Shown: in pieces, positions 49,191 through 60,763 of the stretch
Position numbering within the stretch: the first letter of the stretch is position 1
Layout of the letters: each line of letters begins with the position of its first letter
Origin: Trebouxia sp. TZW2008
Lineage: Eukaryota > Chlorophyta > Trebouxiophyceae > Trebouxiales > Trebouxiaceae
Length of the DNA: 64,000 nt
Assembly: GCA_002118135.1 (NCBI GenBank)
Contig: BDIU01000173.1
Span: 1-64,000 of the forward strand
Direction: 5' to 3'
Notes under the pieces: generated by a model
Database searches by the model: none
Seen by the model: the letters and a program-made list of their open reading frames with translations, nothing else
Told to the model about the DNA's origin: nothing
Translations under genes and position numbers: made by a program

Positions 49191-49697
49191 GTCTGCTGGT
49201 GCAGTTGGGCTTCTGGCTCGCTGTTTTGGATCGTGCTGCACCTTGGGCAGCGAAAAAATCGAAATTTCAAGTGCAAAGCTTTGCCTGACTAGTGTGCGTA
49301 GCGCAAAATTGGGTGTGTCTCGACTTCATGCGCTAATTTTTATTTGACTAATTTTACCCCATTTTCCCAAACAAAAAACAACAGAAAGGGCTTGATTGTC
49401 AGCGTACGGGTGTCAATTGCCCGTCGAGGTAGACCTGCAGAGTTGCCACTATAAAATGACGCCTGCAGCTGATGCAGGCAGCATTTGGGTAGTCGCATGT
49501 CATACTGTCATTGTAGCGGATGCAAACTCTGCCGCAACTGTGCAAGGCAAGGGTTGCAAGCCTTCACGAAGCACTTGATGCAGCACTAAGTCTTATTGTT
49601 TGTACCATATGGATGATGCATGAGGACCTGGCAAAGTTTGTAGAATATGATGCGAGGAGGCTTCTTCAAGGCATAAGGCGTAACAAAGCACTCCAAA

Positions 49698-52600
49698 TCA
49701 CATAACAGCATAATTTGGTCCACCGCTTCCCTCAGGCACCGTCCATTTTATATTTTGGGTTGGGTCCTTGATGCTGCATGCCTTGCAGTGCAAGCAGTTC
49801 TGTGCATGTATTTGCAGCTTTTCCTTGCCTGATGCATCAGCTGCATACTCATACACCCCTGCAGTCACCACACTCTTGCTTCAATGATGCATATGCACGC
49901 ATCACGATCTTTTTCCTTGGTGCGCAACGTTGCAAGGAACTGCTTGCAAAGTGAAGGCGCCTTTCATAATCTGAACAGCATTGTTGCATCTGCATTTGCA
50001 AAATTCTTGCAGCAACATTAGGTGATTGATTCGAGTGTGCAGAGGTTGTGCATAGGTTGGGACAGCAGACACTTGATGAAAACATCTAAAGTACAATATT
50101 GCAGCTCAAGCAGGGATGCCTCACACGTAGTGCAGGCCTTTGACCTTTTGCATAGTGACAATGTGTGTATGGCACGGATGCAGCAAATGCAAGAGTGTGA
50201 TAATTGCGCTGGTTGCTCAGAGCACTGAGCAACGCAACATGTAGACACCCGATATGAATCACATGCCCACCCTGACCTGCTGGACAGTAGCGTGACTCAG
50301 GGCCAGCATATATAGGAAGGTTGACAGCTGTAGGCACCCCTTGATTCCTGAGCCGCAAATGACTTGGTTGATCATGCTCGTGGTTTGTGCCGCTGCGGTA
50401 TAGGGAACTGGTCAGGTCAAAGCTGACTTTCCCATCTGGTTTGGGGTACTGCCGGGGCTGATACTGGGCAGCTGGTCTGAGTGCTTCATGGTCTGGATGC
50501 CTACAAAGTGTTATTGTGCAATTTAGGCCAGCAAACAACCCAGAGCAATAACACCAGAAGAGCTTTTTAATCCAACGATTGAAAGGCAAAATGCAAAGTT
50601 GATTTAGGTTGGAGACAATGCTTCTGTTATTTTATTCAACATTTCAAATGACCCACATTGTATGCGACTCTTGCATGATGAGCCAACAGTCAGCTTGTTG
50701 CTGACATGAAAACAGGTGAAAAGGCCCAAAACACGTGGACAGCAACAAGGTCTGTCAACTTCTTGATGACAGGGAACAGGTGAAAAGGTTGAGAAGATAT
50801 TTGCAGCAAAGAGGACACAGGGCTGACCTATGCCGCAAAGTCCATGGGGCATTCCCTCGCAAAAGGTAGGTATCTAGGGCTGCATGGGCCAGCCCTCCCC
50901 ATAGACCCAGCTTAAACCTGCATGAGCAGTGTTACACCAGCCTCTGAGCCAGGCTTGTTCATCGAACTCTGATAGAATCTGACAGTTTGTACCCTGGAGG
51001 TGAGCTCAAGCATCACAGCTGCTTCAAATTAGTACTGATTACACCACGTACAAGTATATCAGCCTTGCATTTCTCACCCAGGCCTGATGTTTCTGCTATC
51101 TCTGAGCTCATGCCAGACATAGCTATCCTCCATGGCTTTCTGATAGCTGCTTATGTCCACTGGCGGCTGCCGACTGGAAGTAGAAGCAGGGGAGCTGACG
51201 TTGGTTGTGAGGGCTGAGAAGGTGGCTTGGGCAGCCAGAATGCCAGATTTCATGGCTGTATGGGTGCCCTGCATTGATAGCAAAAATCTCAACATTGCCT
51301 GTTTCTCTCTGCAAAGCTTTTGGTGTTCACTAGCGGTTGCCGCGAGAATGTAGAAACAGGGGAGCTGGCAGTGGCTGTCAAGGCTGAGAAGGTGGCTTGG
51401 GCAGCCAGGATGCCGGACTTCATGGCTGTATGGGTTCCCTGCAGCAACAACCAAAGCTGTTACTTTGCCTGCTTTCCCCTGTAAAACCTTGGTCAAACAG
51501 CCGTCCTTGATGGCCTTCTGACAGGTGCCGATGACCACTGGCGGCTGCCAACTGGAAGCAGAAGCAGGGAAGGCAGCAGCAGCTGTCAGGGCGGAGAAGG
51601 TAGCTTGGGCAGTTGATATGCCAGACGTTATGGCTGTGTGAGTCCCCTGCAGCAGCAGCAAAAAAGCTTTGATGAGTGGGAGCCACCCTCATACAATGTC
51701 ATGTCATGTCATGTCATGTCACCATACTGAAGGCAGGTGCCTCTGTCAAGCAGACCATAAATGCTGAAATTCAACAATGAGCTGAAATAGGCCTGAACCC
51801 TTTCAGACCCTGTGAGTGCAAAATCGCACCTTGATCTTTGGAACATTCAGGAAACCCGCAGAGCAGCCAACCAAAGCGCCTCCAGGAAATGTCAACTTGG
51901 GTATTGACTGAAAGCCGCCCTCATTCAACGTTCTGGCGCCATACTGAAGGCAGGTGCCGCCCTCAAGCAGATCTCGAATCTTGGGATGCTGCTTCCAGCG
52001 CTGAAACTCCTGATACAGGTTGAGGTAAGGATCTCGGTAGTCAAGGGCAATCACAAATCTGCATTGTAGTGGGTCCATGGTGAGATGTCACATGTCATGA
52101 ATAGTTGAGATGCTTCTGGTCTAGTTTGTTGTAGGGATTCTAGTAGGAAGGACAATGACACCTGCATTTGACTTCTGTTTTGAGGGTCACATACTTTCAA
52201 ATGGATGTGCTTTCAGCGCTGAAACTCCTGATACAGGTTGAGGTAGGGATCTCGGTAGTCAAGAGCAATGACAAACCTGCGCTGCATTGAGAAGCACTTA
52301 CATGTCTGAATTGCAGTGTTGTGTAAGATATTATATACAATGCAGAGCTGAAAAGTCTGATGCTGTCATAGCCTTATCCCTCTGCAGCCTAATAGCCGAA
52401 ATGCATCACATAAGCAACACGGTGCCCTTGCATGTATTACAAAATTCAATCCACCACTTCATTACAGTGTGCCAGCAGTTTGCCTCTGATGCTGCAATGA
52501 CAGCAGAAACAACATCAGGGCCACAAGATGTTGACGATCACTTTTGAAACAAATGGCCAGAAAGCTGACCATGACTCAGCCTAGTCACGACATGTGAGCC

Positions 52601-55600
52601 TCTGTGTGCAGAGGAGCAATAACAAACAAGAGATGGGCCCACACTGATGCAATTTTGATGCTGTGTACACAAGTGGAATGAGAGCACAATGGAGAAAAGA
52701 AGGAGCAACAATAAGAAATTGAAAAGCTTACCCTAGCGCTACTTGGTTGTTGTCCATATGGTACAAGAAGGAGCCTCCATACAAAGAGCTAGGCAAGGGA
52801 TAGCCCACAGTGTGCCATATCCTGCCAGACTTGTGCTTCTCTGCTGGTATCTGCATCAAGCATTACTGAATTGCACAGAGAGCAAACAGGGAGCAGTACT
52901 GACGGCTTGGCTCTCAATGTCATGTGAACCAAGTGCAAGTTGCATGCAATGAACGCAAATGTTCACTTGAGCAATGCGCACATATGCAGATGGCGTGTAC
53001 TGCTCATGTTTACAACTGAATTGCTCCTGCTCATTTGCAAACAGCATGCAGTGCCGAAGGTTTTACGCTCTGCCAATGCTGCAAATGTGCAGAGTTTATA
53101 AATTGCTGATGGTCTGGCCCTCAACTGGTGCTGCCTAGGGGCACTTGACGTGCAGTGCAGATGGTCTGGCATACAGTCAATGCTGCACATGCTAACATAA
53201 TATGCAGTGCTCACCTCCCAGACCTCTTTTAGCCCTAGAGCATATGTTTGATGTTCTGCCCCTACAGCTTCTCTCAGGTCAAACTCCTTGATCACATCCT
53301 GCACCAAAGAAATCGCCACTGCGCATGAGTGGAGACATGAATTGTAGCTAGATTCTCAGTACCTTTTGAGTGACTGTGAACACTACTTGTCTCTAAGTGT
53401 GTAGTGTCCACTCAGTAGCATTCCCTGACCTCTACAAAAGCAGAACTGCAGCTTTCTTACACACTGACACGCCATCCCTGCTCTAAAGAATGAGACAGTT
53501 TTTATGATGATGGTATGGACGCCCCGCAGATTGCTAGCAAACGTTGCACGGAGCAACACTGAACACAACTGTTTCAAACACACTGCTGAAGTGGAACCCA
53601 CAAGGGGTACACACAGACAATGCCACACCAAGTCAAAACATACCTCAGACAGGGAACCTCTGCAGCCCTCAGCGAACAAAGTGGTCCTAGCTCTCAACTC
53701 CATGCCCCTTTGGAAGGTGTCCTTCCTGGCGCCAGTCTTGGCAACCCCCATGTCATTGGTGGCAATCCCTGCCACGCCACCATTCTTGTACAGGACCTCA
53801 CTGCCAGCAAAGCCTGGGTAGATCTCAACTCCAAGCTCCTCTGCTTTGGTGCCCAGCCATCGGCACAATTGACTACAGCAGCAACACAGAGGTAGTCCCA
53901 AAAAGACCATGCTGCTGCCAAGCAATGCCCACGTCATTGGTGGCAATGCCTACTATGCCACCATTCTTGTACAGGACCTCACTGCTAGCAAAGCCTGGGT
54001 AGATCTCCAGTACAAGCTCCTCTGCCTTGGTGCCCAGCCATTGTCAAAAGTGACTGCAGCAGCCGACAGTCATGCAAACATTTTGCTGAATGAGCAGTGC
54101 GTAGTCTTGCTGGGTACCCTCATCCTGAGCTCTTCTCTCCCAGCCAGAAACACAACTGAATGCAGCAGCAGCACAAGAATAGTCTCACACAGACCTTGCT
54201 GCTGTCAGAGAATGCCCATGTTATCGATGGCAATGCTTGCGTCACCAATTTGACAAAGGACTTGACTGCTGGCAAAGCCTGAATAGATCTCGACTGCAAG
54301 CTCCTCTGCTCTGGTGCCCAGCCATCAACAGTGCAGCAGCACAAAGACTATCACGTTTCAAGAATGCTGCACATGCGACATGCATATGCAACCTCCATCC
54401 CAAGATTCTCTGCCTTGGGCCCCACCCAATGGCATGATTGATGCACAAGCTCAATTGACTGCAGAAGGAGCACAAGGACCATTGTGCGAGGATCATGCTG
54501 AGCGTGCAGTGTGCACAAGACCTCTAGTACATCTCAAGCTCCTCTGCATTGGTACCTAGTCATGGACGTGCATGAAAGCAGAAGCAGCAAGAGGACAAGC
54601 ATGCATAGCCAATGCTTGACATGCAGTATGCAAATGAGCCTGCAAGACCTTCCTCAGCACAACCAGTGAACTGAAAAGGTGAAAAGCACTGTACCTGAGG
54701 CTGATCACAAAGTTGCCCTTGTTGTGCATCTGCTTGGGCGTTGGGATACGGAATGCTCTCTTCTCACTAAGGATGAAGAACCTGTCTTCTGTGGCTGGCA
54801 CACTGACAGGAGCGCCTTCTTCCTTCCAGTTTGGCAACAGCTCTGTGAGGGCATGTGGCTCAAGCACATTGCCTGACAGAATGTGCGCCCCTGCAAGCCA
54901 GCATACAATTGCCAGAAAGCACAAAACACCAAAAGAAACAAAGGCAAATGAAATGACACTTGGAAGGCAGATTGAAAAGGTAAAATCAGCAGCGATGAGT
55001 GCATGTATGTCTTGGCTGAGATTGCTGTCAAGAGCAACTTCTGCAGGTTTGCGTCATGACTGCATATCTGCTTCACATTTGGTTCATCATGACTATTGTT
55101 GCATGCTGCAGCAGCAAAGGGCTTTGATGCTGCAATGCCTTACTTGCAATGAGCATGGGAAAGCGGGCTGCATTAGGGTGCCACATTTGATGGCGACAAC
55201 CAATGTCTACTTTGCAAGGCCGTTGCAATTTGCTTCGACCACGGCAGTGCGTGATTCTTGAGCATGGTGGAAGAAAATGTTGTTTCAGTACAGTCATACA
55301 GAGTAAAGAGCAGAACAGCCCAGCAATGCCATGGCTCAATATGCAGAAGGCAAAGTACTCACTCACCAACCTCAGCGCCCTTCTCCACAACACAGACACT
55401 CAAGTCTTTATCTTTAGCTTGGCACTCCTGAGCAGCACAAGAGACACTGTTCATAGCAGCACCTCATTTGACGTTATGGCGCATGGGGAATGGCATTCAG
55501 TAATGACATGTACCTGTTTCAACTTGATTGCCGCGGACAAGCCTGCTGGACCGGCCCCAACAATACATACGTCAAACTCCATCGATTCCCTTGGCTCCAG

Positions 55601-55729
55601 AGCAGCAGCTGTTTGGGAAGCAAATCTTGCATGCTGAAATAAGATCAACCGCGTATTGCGGCCGTTCCAAGATTGAGATGCTGCGGCCTTGGTCGCTGCC
55701 CTTCGCAGCGTTGCACGCAGCAAAAGCAT
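49698..55729 (-). CDS. electron transfer flavoprotein-ubiquinone oxidoreductase, mitochondrial, eleven exons
   Basis: Passes electrons from ETF to ubiquinone in the inner mitochondrial membrane. Exons on minus: 55729-55514, 55427-55367, 54890-54695, 53872-53644, 53298-53215, 52850-52732, 52058-51830, 51268-51078, 50917-50828, 50500-50277 and 49858-49698. All phases agree and give 599 residues (human ETFDH is 617). An Arg/Ala-rich N-terminus fits mitochondrial import. [20 protein letters not shown] is the FAD motif. [20 protein letters not shown], the [18 protein letters not shown] segment, [39 protein letters not shown] and [15 protein letters not shown] follow. [13 protein letters not shown] carries CxxCxxC of the 4Fe-4S cluster near the C-terminus. 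The start is the ATG giving [14 protein letters not shown]. Exons 4, 7 and 8 have extra copies. Confidence 0.95.
51078..51650 (-). repeat. three tandem copies of ETF-QO exon 8
   Basis: Functional exon 51268-51078 ([20 protein letters not shown] to RDSRNIRPG) is preceded by copies at about 51650-51464 and 51440-51330. The first copy is [20 protein letters not shown], open for 61 codons to an AAA|GTAACA donor, phase 0 at both ends. The second is [20 protein letters not shown], open only to a possible CTA|GTGAAC donor before a stop. Only the third keeps the conserved WHELRDSRN end. Confidence 0.9.
51693..51721. repeat. ATGTC/GTCAT pentanucleotide repeat
   Basis: Five to six uninterrupted TCATG units immediately upstream (in gene sense) of the ETF-QO exon 8 copies, in the intron after exon 7. 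Confidence 0.9.
52212..52277 (-). repeat. truncated copy of ETF-QO exon 7
   Basis: After CAG it reads TTTGTCATTGCTCTTGACTA, encoding [20 protein letters not shown] before TGA. It parallels the functional exon at 52058 ([20 protein letters not shown]). The protein segment is identical over 20 residues although bases differ. Confidence 0.88.
53644..54430 (-). repeat. four copies of ETF-QO exon 4, one functional
   Basis: Functional exon 53872-53644 ([20 protein letters not shown]). Copy at about 54052-53912 ([20 protein letters not shown]) has a TGA just after its acceptor. Copy at about 54330-54205 ([20 protein letters not shown]) ends in TGA. A faint fragment lies at about 54425-54375. The functional copy is the last one in gene order. 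Confidence 0.88.
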
Positions 55730-56056
55730 AGCTTGATCAGACACCAAGTCTCGTGCCGAGGTGATGTCCCGCGCGTGAAGCCGCTAGATCTTGCCGTACT
55801 TGAGAAGCGCCCGGGCGCAGACGAGGCAGCGCCGGATCGTAACAGTACTCTGCGCCGCACCACAGGGCGACAAAGGCCCTCGAGCTGGATGCTTGCTGGC
55901 GTTTTGTCAATTGAACCAGCCAACTATGACAAATGAGGTTCAAGCAGTCATTGTGTCTGAGGACTTTTGCTGGAACCACATGTACTCTTCAAAGCGTTGA
56001 TTGTACAGAAGAAGTCCCTGTTCTGACTAAAAACGCAAACTGAAGTAGCATGTCAG

Positions 56057-58426
56057 TCATCGCAACGCAGCTTCTGCTAAGCTCTTCAGCTGTGTCAGCT
56101 GCTGCTGGACCTCTTGTCTACGGTCTTCTGGAACGCTTGACAGCCCGCTCAACATGTCCACAGCAATTTGCTCCCCATCTGTGGCAATACGAGACCACTT
56201 GAAACAGCAGTTGCAGGCAATTTGGTGCAACTTGCGTGCCCATGGCAGCATCAGCCAATTGCTAACAGCATTTCAGTATGTCCACAACCGTGGCTTTAAC
56301 TCATGTAGCAGATGTGCAAAAGGGTGCTTGCATACGCAGTTTGCTTTTGCATATCGCATATTGTATTGCTAATGTCATCCTGTCCCATGCAATACTCAGC
56401 AAGTCATGCTTGCAACAAGAAGTTCACCTGCACATGTGACCACAATTGCATTCCCAGCATTTGTCTTTGCCCCTCTGCCCGCTCTCTTGACCACAGTTGC
56501 AAAGGCACCGCCAAACTGTGCCTTCTGCCAGCCAGGCGGCATAGGGGTTTGCATGACCCTACCCCCTGGCAGTGGGGTAGCTGCTGTCTTCTGCCTTGAG
56601 GCTGCTTTGACAGGTGCAGGAGCAATGTGGCTAGGCCCTGCAATACAAGCAATAATTGATCAAACATTCTAGCATACGTGCTAAGGTGTGCATAGCAAGG
56701 CCATACAACCACAATGTGATCGCTGGTGAATGCCAAATCCACAGCGTGCTGCATATGGGGCAAGATGCGTGACACTGCTAGTTGCAACTGATTGAGGCAG
56801 TGTAAATTATCTGTTCGCCTGTCTTGTGACTTTGTCAAAGGCTCAGGCAACAGACAGACACAACACGCCTTTTGTGATGCAGCAAGTGTGATGAATGCAA
56901 TGCTTCGACAATCAAAGGCATGGCCACAAATACGGTCTAAAACAAGCATGCATGCAATTTTAGGCATTGTGCAAAGCTACAGCAAAGTCTTGAAGCCATA
57001 GGCTGTGTGAAGGATGGTGAGCCAGCAGCCTACAAAACAGCCAACACAGGAGCCAGCGCAGGTCCCTTGCCTGGCTCTGCAGCACCGTCTGCTTCAGCGC
57101 CCTGCTCTTCTTCATCTTCTGCAACTGTGGGCAAGCTGGGAGGGGCAGGGCGGGGGGGCCTGCCTGGGCGAGCCCTGGTGGACCGCCTGGCTGGTGCCGG
57201 AGCCTCCTCACTTGCCCCGTCTACATGAAACGATACTGCTGTTTGTGCAAGGGGCTAGTCAGGCAGGTACAGGGGCGTTTGACATGACATGCGCAGGGTG
57301 CATGCATCATCAGTCAGCGATGTTGAGCAAGCAGAGACAATCAGCTAGGGGGCCTGCTATAGCTACTGACTGAGACTACATGAGGCAATTGCAAGCTAAG
57401 TGTAAGCAACTACAGATGCCAAGAAAGCAGTGTGACAACTACCTGATGGCTGTGCTGGTGCTGCTCTCTTGCGTGTGGTTCGAGTGACTGTGCCAGGGCC
57501 CCGTCCAGCACGGCTGTCTGCAAGCATAAGGCCACAGGTGAGTCTTTCAGTAAATACAAAAGGGATGTAATGCATGCTGCACATAACGCTGCGCTGCAGG
57601 GAAGCTTCCCTGTTGCTCAAAGCAGTCACTTGTTGTGGGCAAAATGCAGGTCATGCTTCAAATGCTTACAGTGCTTGCAGCTGTTCCAGTTGTGCCGCAG
57701 CATGGACTTTGCATGCTTCAAGTCATGCAGGATGGCTGGATCATTGCATCATGTATTTGTGACTAGCTGCTCTCAACAAACTCAGCACCAACCTGTGGCT
57801 GGGGGTGGCATGAGTTGCGCTTTCAGAGCTTGCTGCCTAAGCCTGATCTCTTCTAGAGCTGGTCCAGTCAGGTCTCCTGCGTGATTCTCTTGAAACTCAG
57901 TCAGCTTCATTGCTCGTATCTGCAGAGGACAACTCAGGTCATACTGCTACAGCGTCAAGTTGGAGTGTCTGCGTGTGTATAGTTGCTGCATGAGCAAGTC
58001 ATATGCTGTGTGGCTTTCTACTTTGAGAGTGCCACGCAAGCTCAGATGCCGTTGTCAGCAGAAACTTGAGGTGCAGGCTGTGATTACCTGTTTGGGGATT
58101 TTGACTAGCTGTATCTTCAGCTCGTTGCTCATACTTGCAGCTGCATCGTCTGCCATCCTCAACAAAGCCCTGATCTTCTCCTGAACTGCAATGGCCGATC
58201 TTTTTCAGCCTGTTGGGGTGATGGGAGGCAGTGCAAGGGCCGCACCCTCACCAGCAGCTTCCAGATCGTCGATCACTTGTTGAGCCTGTATCTGAGCCTC
58301 ATTTGAAGGTTGCGTGATGCGCTCAGCTGCCTGCCAATGTCTGGGTGGTTCATGTATCTCGGTTCCCGCTTCATCCTCACTTTCCGACACAGCAGCCTTC
58401 TTTGGGGCTTTTCTACGCTTTGCCAT
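56057..58426 (-). CDS. borealin-related chromosomal passenger protein, seven exons
   Basis: Borealin bridges survivin and INCENP in the chromosomal passenger complex. Exons 58426-58252, 58185-58088, 57919-57793, 57517-57443, about 57225-57045, about 56642-56428 and 56178-56057. The first four junctions agree in phase. It begins MAKRRKAPKKAAVSESEDE. An N-terminal helical pair reads LEAAVQEKIRALLRMADDAA, then SNELKIQLVKIPKQIRAMKL. This matches the borealin helix pattern of a coiled coil ending in P(K/R)xIRxMK. The middle is basic and Pro-rich (RGPGTVTRTTRKRAAP, ARRSTRARPGRPPRP). A GGRVMQTPMPP motif follows, and the C-terminus is helical (DMLSGLSSVPEDRRQEVQQQ, LTQLKSLAEAALR), like the C-terminal dimerisation region. 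Family assignment is by pattern only. Confidence 0.6.
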
Positions 58427-60763
58427 CGTGCTTGCTCAGCACCCAAACTTCGGTAACACAGAGCGGCAGTCACCTCACGCAGCACGTTTGAATGTCGAAT
58501 TTGACAAGGCAGCAGGCACACGGAAGTGCGTGAACAGCAGACCTGTCATGAACCTGGTCACATGCAATATGGCAAGCATGGCTGTCTTGGCAGCAATTCG
58601 CGCTGAGAATTCAGATTGGTTTCGGAGCGAAAACCCCCGAGCTGGCCGGAGTCTACCAAAGCTTGCACTTCAAGGTGCAGCCGCCGGCTTTCATGGCGCT
58701 ATGCAATAAAGGACCTTGCCTATATGTCAAGCATTCAATCAAATCATCCTTGTGCTGCTACCTGAATCACCATGCTTTTGTTTGCAACAGCACTACGTTA
58801 GTCAAATTCATGTCAAAATGGGCAAGTCATTTGGCAATACCAAAAGAATTGCAGTCCATTCTGCTATTGCCTGCAGATCATGTCTTGAAAGCCAGACGAT
58901 GACACGCATGCATGCCGTGCTATATTTTGTCATGGCAATGCTGCTACCGGTCAAAAAACGCATCTGCTGTTGATGATCATGAAACCGTCCCGAATGAATT
59001 ATAGGTTGCAATAGAGTAGCACACAAGTCAATCTAGCATAGTGACATCAACAGGCTGGCATGAAGTGACAGGCCTCTGCATCCAACACATCGACAAAAGA
59101 TCCAATGCAGCACAACCCAACACGTCAGAGGTGGTTTGGGGTACACCACAATGCTGACAGTCAGACTGTTAGCTTGAAGCATACACATAATACCCTTTAA
59201 TTCTAGTCAACGTGCGCGCTCTACAGCCTTTGACCAGAAAGCAGGACATTATGAAATATGATGCCAGCTGAAAGTCTGGCTGTCAGTATTGCTGTGCATC
59301 CACACAACCTCTGATATGCTAAGCGCCAGTTTCATTATTGTGCACAGCATGAGCAGCAATAAGCAACTGTTCAATTGTGGAGCACAGGCAGCTGCCTTAG
59401 GTATCAGCAGTTTGCTCTGCAGGTATGCAGACTGCTGTGCAAGCAGCTGTTGACAACACCTGAGCAATCAAGTTGTATGAAACAACACCAACAGTTGCTC
59501 CTGGCCGCCATCAGAACAGCAAGTCTTACCTCTGACATGCTTGCAGTTGTCAGCAAGCAGCAGCTGATGCTTGCTTGATATATTTGACTCTGACTTGTAT
59601 TGAAGAGTGCAATCCTCAGCTCCATACAAGCGCCGCATGGATGTGCAGCCTGCTGACATTAACCATTTTGTATACATAGCTGATTGTGATAGCGTGTACA
59701 TCTCGACGGATTGGACTTGCCAACAAAGTGGCACATAAGTCAGCTTAGATAATCTGGTATAGTGGCATCCACAGGCTGGCGCGACGTGACAGACCTCTGC
59801 ATCCAATGCATTGATAAAATATCCAATGCAGCACAACCTCAGCACATTCAGAGGTGGTTTGGAGTGCACCACAATGCTGACAATCAGGATGTCGGCTGGA
59901 AGCATTCCACATGGTAATCTGCTATTCAGGTCAATATGGTCGCCATACAGCCTCTGACCAGAATAGCTGGTTATTATGTGATGTGCTGCCAGCTGACAGC
60001 CAGACTGTCAGCTTTACTCTGCGCCCACACAACCTCTGGTGCGCTAAGCTTGGGCTTCAATGCTGCGCACGGCATCAGCAGCAAAGTGCAATTGTTCATT
60101 TGTGGAGCACAGGCAGCTGCCCTAGGTTTCAGCAGTGCTCTCTGCAGGTGGAGAGACTGCTGCCACAGCAGTGCTTGACAGGAATTGAGCAATGATGTTG
60201 TATGCAATGGCAGAACAGCTGCTGTTGGCTGTTGTAAACAATAATAATGATCATCATGATGACACTTTCCAGCATATACTGCTAGGTGTGGGTGGCACAA
60301 GTCTTATCTCGCCAGCCAGGCTTGTTTTGAGCCTCGCGGTAAGGACGCCTGATGCTCAACTGCAGAAAGTCAGAAAACACAACGTGGTTCCAGATCTTCC
60401 TCGGTGAACCTGGAGGAATTGGGTTAAGCCACCAAGGTACCTCTGGCATGCTTGCAACTGTCAGCGCAGACCATTCGGCAGCAGCACTGATGGTGAGCGC
60501 TTGAGGTTTTGCCCAGCAATGTGGTCTGAGAACAACTGGCGCTGAGAGGAGCGTTGCTCAGCTCCACATAAGTTCTGCAAAGATACGTGTCTTGCTGACA
60601 CACGCCACTTTGAATGCATACCCCTTTGCATGCCTAGGTTGCACCAAGGGTCTGTCTATGTCATATAACACTATGCACAGTGTTGACTTGAAACCATAAC
60701 AAGCGCCGCTGCAATGATGTGGGTAGCATTTTGAGGTCACAGAACTCTGGAATTCTTCATGTT
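58427..60763. other. about 2.3 kb without a recognised gene, containing a large direct repeat
   Basis: Upstream of the borealin-related gene and downstream of RFT1. It holds two diverged copies of a 500-700 bp unit. Open frames here show no family features. Confidence 0.45.
59020..60245. repeat. direct repeat, two diverged copies of about 500-700 bp
   Basis: Copy 1 at about 59020-59580 and copy 2 at about 59735-60245 share many blocks in the same order. These include CACAAGTCA/CATAAGTCA, CAGGCTGGC, CTCTGCATCCAA, ATCCAATGCAGCACAACC, AGAGGTGGTTTGG, CACCACAATGCTGACA, CACACAACCTCTG and GTGGAGCACAGGCAGCTGCC. The offset is about 710 bp. Confidence 0.8.
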
